NCBI GenBank assembly: GCA_913031305.1
Contig: CAJWEF010000003.1
Span: 1-39,951 of the forward strand
Source: an uncultured Acidiferrobacteraceae bacterium
GTDB taxonomy: Bacteria > Pseudomonadota > Gammaproteobacteria > Arenicellales > UBA868
Length of the DNA: 39,951 nt
Direction: 5' to 3'
Made by a program: the position numbers and the translations under genes. The notes beneath the pieces were generated by a model. The model was given only the letters and a program-made list of their open reading frames with translations. It was not told the DNA's origin and searched no databases. Of the stretch, positions 34,311 through 39,951 are shown piece by piece; positions within the stretch are counted from its first letter, which is position 1, and each line of letters opens with the position of its first letter.

Positions 34311-35063
34311 ATGAGCATGGAACTTGCGAACAAAGTGGCCCTGGTGACGGGAGGCTCCCGTGGCATCGGCCGGGCAGCCAGCATTGCCCTTGGGCAGGCC
34401 GGGGCAAAGATTGCTGTGAACTATATGCACGATGATGCAGCGGCGCAGGCGACATTGTCCGAGATTGAAGAGGTTGGTGGCGCCGGTGCAATCTACCAGG
34501 CAGACGTGGCAAACGAGTCAGCTGTTCAGGGAATGACCAAGGACATTGAGCAGGCACTTGGCCCGATAGACATACTGGTCACCAGCGCAGGCATCATGAG
34601 TGCGCAGCATCACAGCAAGCTAACGCTTGAAAATTACCGCGAAATTATGACCACCAATGTCGATGGAACCTTTGTCCCCATCATGGCGGTTAAAGATGGC
34701 ATGATTGCTCGAGGTGGCGGATCTATTGTTTGTATTGCGTCGGTTGCCGGATTACGGGCGCGACCAAAGATGATTCCATACAGTATCTCAAAAGCCGCTG
34801 TGATCGGGTTGACACGTAGTTTCGCTGCTGCCTTGGGACCACAGGTCCGGGTTAACGGTGTGGCGCCAGGGCTCATTCAAACAGATATGACTAAGGATAT
34901 GCAGTCCTGTGCAATAGAGGCGGTGAAAGAAGAGGCGTTTCTCAAAAGACTGGGTGTGCCTGAAGATATTGCCCAGGCGATCGCGTTTCTGGCTTCTGAT
35001 CGTGCAAGTTTTGTTTCTGGGCAGACATTTGTAGTTGACGGCGGACGAGTGACGATTCCCTGA
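34311..35063 (+). CDS. short-chain dehydrogenase/reductase (classical SDR, copy 2)
   Basis: A 250-residue classical SDR: Rossmann motif TGGSRGIG at residues 13-20, TSAGIM in place of NNAG, CIASVAG with the catalytic Ser, and Tyr157/Lys161 in YSISK. The C-terminus is GQTFVVDGGRVTIP. The SRG/AVNY region (basic after Gly-rich loop, no Asp after strand 2) hints at NADP preference. Two nearby starts exist (34311 and 34317). It diverges from the FAH-family hydrolase, and in L-fuconate or L-rhamnonate pathways an SDR oxidises the 2-keto-3-deoxy acid before that hydrolase acts. The DMT transporter gene follows about 22 bases later. Confidence 0.92.
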   Translation: MSMELANKVALVTGGSRGIGRAASIALGQAGAKIAVNYMHDDAAAQATLSEIEEVGGAGAIYQADVANESAVQGMTKDIEQALGPIDILVTSAGIMSAQHHSKLTLENYREIMTTNVDGTFVPIMAVKDGMIARGGGSIVCIASVAGLRARPKMIPYSISKAAVIGLTRSFAAALGPQVRVNGVAPGLIQTDMTKDMQSCAIEAVKEEAFLKRLGVPEDIAQAIAFLASDRASFVSGQTFVVDGGRVTIP

Positions 35064-35085
35064 ATGTTGGTTGATTTTTAGTTAG

Positions 35086-35994
35086 TTGAGCGCCTTTCGC
35101 CACCATACAATTGCCGCATTGCCACTGCAGGCGGTTCTCGTCGCCATCGTGATGCACGCCTTGTGGGGTGGCAACCCTGTTGCCGTTAAATTCGGCCTGC
35201 TTGTTTTCCCCCCCATGTGGAGCGCTTTTATTCGCTTTGTTATCGGTATTGTTTGTATTGCCAGTTGGGCGGCAGTTCGTGGAATACCCATGTGGCCCAA
35301 ACCCGGGGAGTGGCGCTTATTGATGATGATCGGGATTCTGTTTGTCCTGCAGATTGGCGCCATGAATATTGGATTCGACCTCACCCAGGGCTCCATCGCA
35401 GCAATCTTGATTTCTACTAACCCGTTTTTTGCTGCCCTCGCAGCGCATTTCATGATCGTCGGTGACCATTTAAGCGCTCGTAAGGTTATAGGACTCATCG
35501 TCGCGTTCGCTGGCATTGTCGTGGTGTTGCTGGGTGGCTTTAGCTTTGAAAACTTGAACCGCATTGGTTTGGGTGGTGTCGTAGTGCTCTTGAGTGCAGC
35601 TTTGTTAGGGCTGCGGCTGGTATTCATGGCCAGGATACAGCAGAAGATTTCTGGTGTTCGTGTAGTGCTCTGGCAGATGATTCTTTCGTTGCCACTGTTC
35701 GCCATCGCTGGAGCCACACTGGAAACTATTCGCTGGGAGAATCTCGCTTTTGCGCCAATTGCCGGGCTACTTTACCAGGGCGTTGTAATCGCTGGCGTGG
35801 GGTTTATGGTGATTTCCTACCTATTGAGTCGATACACACCAAGCGTAATTGCCAGTTTCAACTTTATCTCTCCAGTGTCGGGGGTATTGCTCAGCGCTGC
35901 TTTCCTGGGAGACCAAATAACCCCGGCTATTGTTTGCGGCGTGGCACTCGTCGGCGTGGGACTTTACTTTGTCTCTCGGCCCAAGGTAGCTTGA
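35086..35994 (+). CDS. EamA/DMT family transporter
   Basis: An inner-membrane protein of about 302 residues with ten hydrophobic segments and two EamA repeats. HALWGGNPVAVKFGLLVFPP is the first-repeat signature, and FNFISPVSGVLLSAAFLGD with a following helix is the second-repeat end. The DMT superfamily exports metabolites or amino acids. The frame opens with TTG at 35086, just after the SDR stop, but no ribosome site is evident; ATG 35152 would remove part of helix 1, so TTG or another non-ATG start is more likely. It probably forms an operon with the SDR and exports a metabolite of the pathway. Confidence 0.85.
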   Translation: MSAFRHHTIAALPLQAVLVAIVMHALWGGNPVAVKFGLLVFPPMWSAFIRFVIGIVCIASWAAVRGIPMWPKPGEWRLLMMIGILFVLQIGAMNIGFDLTQGSIAAILISTNPFFAALAAHFMIVGDHLSARKVIGLIVAFAGIVVVLLGGFSFENLNRIGLGGVVVLLSAALLGLRLVFMARIQQKISGVRVVLWQMILSLPLFAIAGATLETIRWENLAFAPIAGLLYQGVVIAGVGFMVISYLLSRYTPSVIASFNFISPVSGVLLSAAFLGDQITPAIVCGVALVGVGLYFVSRPKVA

Positions 35995-36090
35995 ACGGCG
36001 CGGCACAGGACTGGAGTATCGGTGGTGCTAATATCTGGTCAGACCCCAGACATTCAACAATCAGATAACAATTCAGACAAGGAGGCTCCG

Positions 36091-36453
36091 ATGGCTATTG
36101 AAACTCGTTATTTGTTCACAGCGAGCATGGATGTGGATCCGGACAAGGAAGATCTTTTTAATGAGGTATACGATACAGAGCATGTACCGAACCTGTGTGA
36201 GGTACCGGGTTTGTTGTCAGTCACTCGATTGGTGAATGAGCCGTTTACCATGGCGATTGGGGGTGAGCTACGGTCGGTTGAGCCGGGCAGTGAGCCTCGG
36301 TACAGTGCGATCTATGAGATTGAAAGCCCCGACGTGATTGCCAGCCCGGAATGGGCGACGGCAGTGGAGAAGGGTCGCTGGCCAACGGAGGTGCGCCCCT
36401 TTACCCATAACCGCCACCATCGCTTACAGAAGGTGACAAAAGCGGCCGAGTAG
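36091..36453 (+). CDS. EthD/dimeric alpha-beta-barrel-like small protein
   Basis: A 120-residue protein starting at ATG 36091, which has a perfect AGGAGG eight bases upstream; the frame opens earlier at 36022 without family sequence. YLFTASMDVDPDKEDLFNEVYDTEHVPNLCEVPGLLSVTRL follows the ferredoxin-like dimeric barrel pattern of EthD/DUF4286-like proteins (beta strand, W/Y-x-x-x-H-x-P, second strand). Such proteins handle or shield small hydrophobic or oxidised molecules, and some are isomerases or monooxygenases. It is not part of a tight operon. Function is unknown. Confidence 0.75.
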   Translation: MAIETRYLFTASMDVDPDKEDLFNEVYDTEHVPNLCEVPGLLSVTRLVNEPFTMAIGGELRSVEPGSEPRYSAIYEIESPDVIASPEWATAVEKGRWPTEVRPFTHNRHHRLQKVTKAAE

Positions 36454-36497
36454 AAGGGACGGGTACTGGATCAGGCCGGACTCAGGTTTTAGCCTGC

Positions 36498-37244
36498 TCA
36501 GACTACGCTGGCGCCCCCATCCATCGGCAGAATAGCCCCGGTCACCTGGCGCGATTCGTCTGAAGCAAGATATACAGCCAGTGGTGCGGCGTCTTCTGGC
36601 TCGCTGGGGCCTAGCGGTGTTTTCAAGCGTATTGGGTCATCATCGCTGAGTAGTCCACGTACCCGGTCGGTCAGGACGACCCCTGGCGAGATCGCGTTGA
36701 CCCGAATACGGGCGTGTGCCCATTGCAAGGCAAGCGCCCGGGTCAAAGTAACGATACCGCCTTTGGCTGCAGTGTACGCATCCGCACCCGATGTCCCTAT
36801 CAGTGCCCGAATAGAGGCGCTATTGATAATGGCGCCACCACCTGCTTCGAGGAGGTACGGAATTCCGTAGCGGCAACCGAGCACTGCGCCAAAGAGGTTC
36901 AGCCGGATCGCGTGCCAGAATTCCTCCAACTCAATTTCGGTGATCAGTCCGTCATTTCCGGTGGCACCGCCGGCGTTGTTATAAATCACATCCAAGCCGC
37001 CAAAAGCTGCGGCTGCCTGCTGGAAAGCGGTTTGCATGGCCTCGGCATCGCCTACGTCGACATGAATGGCCAGCGCTTCCCCTCCTATATCACGGATTTC
37101 CTCGGCTAGTGTGTCGTTCTCTTCAGCCTTGATGTCACAGAGAATCAGTCGGGCCCCTTCCTTCGCAAACAACCGGGCTGTGGCTCGGCCGATCCCGCTC
37201 GCGGATCCTGTGATGAGTGCTCGCTTTCCATCCAGTCGTCCCAT
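36498..37244 (-). CDS. short-chain dehydrogenase/reductase (classical SDR, copy 3)
   Basis: A 248-residue classical SDR from ATG 37244 (MGRLDGKRALITG); the frame extends 12 residues further but only with hydrophobic non-family sequence. Motifs: TGSASGIG (12-19), CDIKAEE (Asp after strand 2, favouring NAD+), NNAGGATG, INSASIRAL with catalytic Ser, Tyr157/Lys161 in YTAAK, and LPMDGGASVV at the end. It converges on the EthD-like gene and diverges from the VOC gene. It probably oxidises or reduces a hydroxy/keto group of the local substrate. Confidence 0.93.
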   Translation of the reverse strand: MGRLDGKRALITGSASGIGRATARLFAKEGARLILCDIKAEENDTLAEEIRDIGGEALAIHVDVGDAEAMQTAFQQAAAAFGGLDVIYNNAGGATGNDGLITEIELEEFWHAIRLNLFGAVLGCRYGIPYLLEAGGGAIINSASIRALIGTSGADAYTAAKGGIVTLTRALALQWAHARIRVNAISPGVVLTDRVRGLLSDDDPIRLKTPLGPSEPEDAAPLAVYLASDESRQVTGAILPMDGGASVV

Positions 37245-37344
37245 GACACAACTCACTGGTAAAAGAAAAAAGTATAGCAAAGTCCAGCAAGTGCCTAGCC
37301 CCGATTAGAATGTTGGTTGGACCATCGTTAACCAGGAATAGCAA

Positions 37345-37794
37345 ATGCCGGATTTCCAAATTTTGTCGACCAATCACACCAGCTTTACCGTTTCCGATCT
37401 CGATCGTACGGTGGCGTATTTTCGCGACGCACTGGGGTTTGAAGTCACGTCCAAAGCGCCGAGGGACCCGAAGAAAGTGGCCGAGATCACGGGTATCGAA
37501 GGGGCCCAGGTCATGATTGCTTACGTTCGTGGCGCTGGACACAGCATCGAGCTAATCGAATATCTGGGCCCGAGCGATCGCGCGTCGGTTCGACCCAGGC
37601 CATGCGACGTTGGATTCGCTCACCTTGCCTATGATGTCGATGACATCGATGCGGCAATTGATAGATCAGCCGAGCACGGCGTTTTTCCGATCGGGTTGGT
37701 CACGGTAATAGACCAGGGTCCGAATCAAGGCGGCAGACTGGCCTACCTGCGGGACAGCGACGGAATTACGATTGAATTTATCCAGAAACCGTGA
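37345..37794 (+). CDS. VOC/glyoxalase-fold protein
   Basis: A 149-residue vicinal-oxygen-chelate protein with two beta-alpha-beta-beta-beta modules. HTSFTVSDLDRTVAYFRDALGFE is the start of the first, with His in NHTSF as a metal ligand; HSIELIEY provides the first-module Glu. FAHLAYDVDDIDAAIDRS starts the second (His), and GITIEFIQKP ends with the second Glu. A full His-Glu-His-Glu metal site is therefore present. Methylmalonyl-CoA epimerase-like, glyoxalase and dioxygenase members share this form. AGGA precedes the ATG. It is 98 bases upstream of the epimerase relic and probably part of that small plus-strand group. Confidence 0.88.
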   Translation: MPDFQILSTNHTSFTVSDLDRTVAYFRDALGFEVTSKAPRDPKKVAEITGIEGAQVMIAYVRGAGHSIELIEYLGPSDRASVRPRPCDVGFAHLAYDVDDIDAAIDRSAEHGVFPIGLVTVIDQGPNQGGRLAYLRDSDGITIEFIQKP

Positions 37795-37892
37795 CCACCC
37801 CAAGGCCGCGATGAGACCTGGTCGTGTTGTGACCGGCCAGAGATGTGCTGCCGATAGTGACTACACCAACAAAAACTATTCAGGAGGGGGTG

Positions 37893-38075
37893 ATGACAAA
37901 AAAAACCATCGTCGTAACGGGCGCTTGTGGGTACATCGCGCAATGCATGTGGCCGGAGCTCAGTGAGCGTTACCATCTCGTTGCCCGCCGTGTGATTGGG
38001 TACCAGCCGCAGGACAACAGCCAGGTTAATTTTGCCGACCGCATCGCTAATATTGCCCGTGAGGGATCCGAATGA
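37893..38075 (+). pseudogene. internally deleted NAD-dependent epimerase/uronate-dehydrogenase-like mini-gene
   Basis: A 60-codon frame with a very good ribosome site (CAGGAGGGGGTG-ATG). It begins MTKKTIVVTGACGYIAQCM, the Gly-rich N-terminus of an extended SDR, and runs on for about 30 residues (PELSERYHLV). It then jumps to RRVIGYQPQDNSQVNFADRI, which resembles the extreme C-terminal tail of uronate-dehydrogenase-like epimerases. The coenzyme and catalytic centre (Tyr-x-x-x-Lys) are missing, yet the frame is intact. Its TGA overlaps the ATG of the next gene (ATGA at 38072-38075). This looks like a clean in-frame deletion that preserved translational coupling. A real mini-protein or an assembly artefact is possible. 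Confidence 0.6.
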
Positions 38076-39169
38076 AGATTGTCGAGGTCGATACTATTCC
38101 GCTCGCCATACCGTTCACTCATGGGGGCAGGCCCGCTGGCTGGGGCGGCCAGGCGTGGACATCGCTCAGTATTCTCCTGGTTAAGGTCACCACAGAAACC
38201 GGTGTCACCGGTTATGGAGAAGCATTCAGTTATGGCTGCCTTCGTGCCGTCCAGGCAGCGCTAGAGGATATGGTCGCGCCTATCGTCATCGGCCAGGAGT
38301 TTGACGACATCGGCACCTTTGTTACCCAACTGCAACAGAAATTGCATCTATTTGGGCGTTACGGTATCACGATGTTCGCCTTGTCCGGCCTTGATATCGC
38401 CTTGTGGGATATCGCGGCGAGGACGGTTGAACTGCCGCTTTGGCAATTGCTCGGCCGCAGACAGAGGAATCGACTGCCAGCATACGCAAGCCTGTATCGG
38501 TACGCGGAGCCCGAGATCGTTGCAAAGCGTTGTAGCCAAGCGATCGCCCAAGGGTATGGCTGGATAAAATTACACGAGACTGAGGACCGTGAAGTGGCCG
38601 CAGCGCGACGAGCGGTGGGAGAAGACTTTCCGATCATGCTCGACACCAACTGCCCCTGGACAGAGGCCGAGGCACATGAGAGGGCTGCGTCCTTACGTCA
38701 GTATGGGTTGTACTGGCTGGAGGAGCCAATTTTCCCGCCCGAGAACTTCAAGGCGCTGGCGACGCTCCAGGCTGCCTGTAATATTCCTATTGCTGCCGGT
38801 GAGAATGCCTGCACTGCATTTGAATTCGAGAAAATGTTCGAAGCGAAAGCGGTCCGTTACGCTCAACCCAGCGTGACCAAGGTAGGGGGTATTACGGAAT
38901 TCAGGAAAGTTGCCTCTCGTTGTTCGGCCGCCGGAGTACACCTGATGCCGCACTCACCGTATTTTGGGCCTGGGTTCCTGGCGACCTTGCACCTCGCGGC
39001 CCTGGAGCCAAAGAACTGCATGATCGAACGTTTTTACCTCTCACTGGAGGCGAGCCTCTATGGAGATTGGATCGAGCCGACCCAGGGCGCTTTTGATCTT
39101 CCTGACGGGCCGGGGCTCGGTTCGCTGCCAGACCCCGATGTTATTAGAGAATACCGGGTCCGGACATAA
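38072..39169 (+). CDS. enolase superfamily (mandelate racemase group) enzyme
   Basis: A 365-residue mandelate-racemase-group enzyme. Active-site residues: Lys166 and His168 in IKLHE (Lys-x-His instead of Lys-x-Lys), metal ligands Asp191 (MLDTNCPW), Glu217 (WLEEP) and Glu244 (AAGEN), and His294 in LMPHSPYFGPG. The capping domain begins MKIVEVDTIPLAIPFTHGG. Chemistry would be proton abstraction next to a carboxylate, leading to racemisation or dehydration. Its start codon overlaps the stop of the epimerase relic, so it was probably the second gene of a dehydrogenase/dehydratase operon. It is a third, distinct member of the superfamily in this window. Confidence 0.92.
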   Translation: MKIVEVDTIPLAIPFTHGGRPAGWGGQAWTSLSILLVKVTTETGVTGYGEAFSYGCLRAVQAALEDMVAPIVIGQEFDDIGTFVTQLQQKLHLFGRYGITMFALSGLDIALWDIAARTVELPLWQLLGRRQRNRLPAYASLYRYAEPEIVAKRCSQAIAQGYGWIKLHETEDREVAAARRAVGEDFPIMLDTNCPWTEAEAHERAASLRQYGLYWLEEPIFPPENFKALATLQAACNIPIAAGENACTAFEFEKMFEAKAVRYAQPSVTKVGGITEFRKVASRCSAAGVHLMPHSPYFGPGFLATLHLAALEPKNCMIERFYLSLEASLYGDWIEPTQGAFDLPDGPGLGSLPDPDVIREYRVRT

Positions 39170-39177
39170 AAGACACA

Positions 39178-39227
39178 CTTTCGATCAGAGATTCATCCGG
39201 TCGCAATGAACGGCGTTCGATCGAAAG
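39178..39227. other. 9-base inverted repeat after the enolase-superfamily gene
   Basis: CTTTCGATC (39178-39186) and GATCGAAAG (39219-39227) are perfect inverted copies separated by 32 bases, in the gap between convergent genes. The loop is long and no T-run follows, so terminator function is doubtful. Confidence 0.35.
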
Positions 39228-39294
39228 AGAGTATTACAGCGCTGCGAGCAGGATTTCATACAGATGCCGGTGCGCCCCGACAGCTCCGCACGTA

Positions 39295-39630
39295 CTAGCG
39301 GCTGCGTTCGGTATGGGGGGTGACACTCGGATCGCCTTCACTAATCCGTTTCTCGATACTGCCTATGTGATCAAAGTCGTAACTACTTGTTTGAAGATCC
39401 AGCACCCGGTCAGCTGCCCATTCATCATCTGCATCGAGGGCGCCGACGATGAAATAGTGAATCGCCAGTACGACACCCCACAGAAGCATCGGCCAGAACA
39501 GCCACCAGTTTCCCACCGTCAGGAATTCTAAGGTCACCAGAACCAGAATGCTTAACCCATAGGCTGCAACATGGCGACGAAACCCAAACCGGGCAGGGCA
39601 AAAACGGCCGCCGGGGGCCCTCAGCATCAT
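39295..39630 (-). CDS. 2TM domain-containing small membrane protein
   Basis: A 111-residue protein with two predicted transmembrane helices, FRRHVAAYGLSILVLVTLEF near residues 17-36 and WWLFWPMLLWGVVLAIHYF near 42-60. The R-x-H-x-x-x-Y and F-W-P-x-x-x-W-G-x-x-L-x-x-H pattern is that of the bacterial 2TM domain, found alone or next to sensor proteins. A charged C-terminal tail follows. Its ATG overlaps the stop of the upstream gene (ATGA at 39627-39630), so the pair is coupled. Function unknown. Confidence 0.8.
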   Translation of the reverse strand: MMLRAPGGRFCPARFGFRRHVAAYGLSILVLVTLEFLTVGNWWLFWPMLLWGVVLAIHYFIVGALDADDEWAADRVLDLQTSSYDFDHIGSIEKRISEGDPSVTPHTERSR

Positions 39631-39951
39631 CGCTTAAAGAGTCGCCGCTGGGGTGATTTCTCGTCACCGGGTTCTGGAAAGTTAGTATAGGAATACGCCA
39701 GCGCGACAAGCCGCAACGAGTACCAAAGGAACAGTAAGGCAATGATCGCGACAACAATCGTATCGACGCGCGCCCGATCGGGGCCGAACCCGTAGATGAA
39801 AAGGTAAACAAGCCCGGCCAGTGGCGTTGCGCCGAGGTAGAGGGCCGCTGGGTAACTCTTGGTAAATCCCAACACGATACAGGCGCAAACTACCGTGAAC
39901 GCGTAGAGGCCGATGCCGGGAGATCGCCCATGCGGTGTTGCGTCGCTTAAT
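39627..39951 (-). CDS. small membrane protein, 5' end beyond the window
   Basis: At least 108 codons are open to the edge with no stop, so the gene is partial. Three hydrophobic stretches are visible (LYAFTVVCACIVLGF, AALYLGATPLAGLVYLFIY, VDTIVVAIIALLFLWYSLRL), followed by a soluble charged C-terminus. A GTG at 39875 could serve as an internal start but would cut the first helix. It overlaps the 2TM protein gene by ATGA. No family is recognised; a hypothetical inner-membrane protein is the safe call. Confidence 0.65.
   Translation of the reverse strand, partial: LSDATPHGRSPGIGLYAFTVVCACIVLGFTKSYPAALYLGATPLAGLVYLFIYGFGPDRARVDTIVVAIIALLFLWYSLRLVALAYSYTNFPEPGDEKSPQRRLFKR

Noticed and set aside
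35082-35717. Open frame of about 211 codons on the minus strand opposite the EamA transporter gene
   Set aside because: It is rich in Pro, Thr, Met and Asn as expected for the reverse of a hydrophobic transporter, and has no family features.
1-39951. Search for tRNA, rRNA, CRISPR arrays, transposases and integrases
   Set aside because: No cloverleaf, regular spaced repeat, transposase motif or long terminal inverted repeat was recognised by eye; a dedicated tool could still find a diverged element.

Overview
This window reads as accessory catabolic DNA from a heterotrophic proteobacterium, probably a gammaproteobacterium. The support for that is limited: moderate base composition, bacterial Shine-Dalgarno signals, an AceE-type E1, an Lrp/AsnC regulator, and families common in marine and soil proteobacteria. 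No rRNA, tRNA or housekeeping marker fixes the taxon. I found no CRISPR array, complete insertion sequence, integrase or phage gene.

Layout. 100-2270 (minus): an MFS carrier and an alpha/beta hydrolase. 2820-8964: an aminotransferase and an aldehyde dehydrogenase (plus), the remnant of a class II aldolase, then a homodimeric pyruvate-dehydrogenase-type E1 (minus) divergent from an Lrp/AsnC regulator (plus). The E1/regulator pair resembles the mdeB/mdeR arrangement of Pseudomonas putida. 9002-22674 is a long minus-strand run: Old Yellow Enzyme, enolase-superfamily dehydratase, glutathione S-transferase, HpcH/HpaI aldolase, two Ldh2-family hydroxyacid dehydrogenases, SDR, split AtuA pair, DapA-family lyase, PhyH dioxygenase and a very large UxaA-family protein. 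A divergent control region leads to an RraA-family aldolase (plus). Next come a D-2-hydroxyacid dehydrogenase and a second HpcH/HpaI aldolase (minus), an amidase and an IlvD/Edd sugar-acid dehydratase (plus), and a second enolase-superfamily enzyme and an NAD epimerase (minus). 31796-39169 holds a second MFS carrier, an FAH-family hydrolase like 2,4-diketo-3-deoxy-L-fuconate hydrolase, two SDRs, a DMT exporter, an EthD-like protein, a VOC protein, a relic of an NAD epimerase and a third enolase-superfamily enzyme. The window ends in two small membrane proteins, the last one cut by the edge.

The genes fit oxidation of sugars or sugar acids and related hydroxyacids without phosphorylation. Epimerase/SDR enzymes oxidise, enolase-superfamily, IlvD and UxaA enzymes dehydrate, and HpcH, DapA-family, RraA and FAH enzymes cleave to small acids such as pyruvate and lactate. 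The exact substrates cannot be read from sequence. The mixed orientation, the paralogues and several gene relics suggest an island assembled piecemeal.

The most unusual object is the 896-residue UxaA-family protein at 18780-21470. It holds an N-terminal SAF domain and two consecutive UxaA catalytic regions. Copy 1 has lost the conserved N-half cysteines but keeps CGGSD; copy 2 keeps those cysteines but has lost CGGSD. This pattern suggests a fused pseudo-heterodimer.
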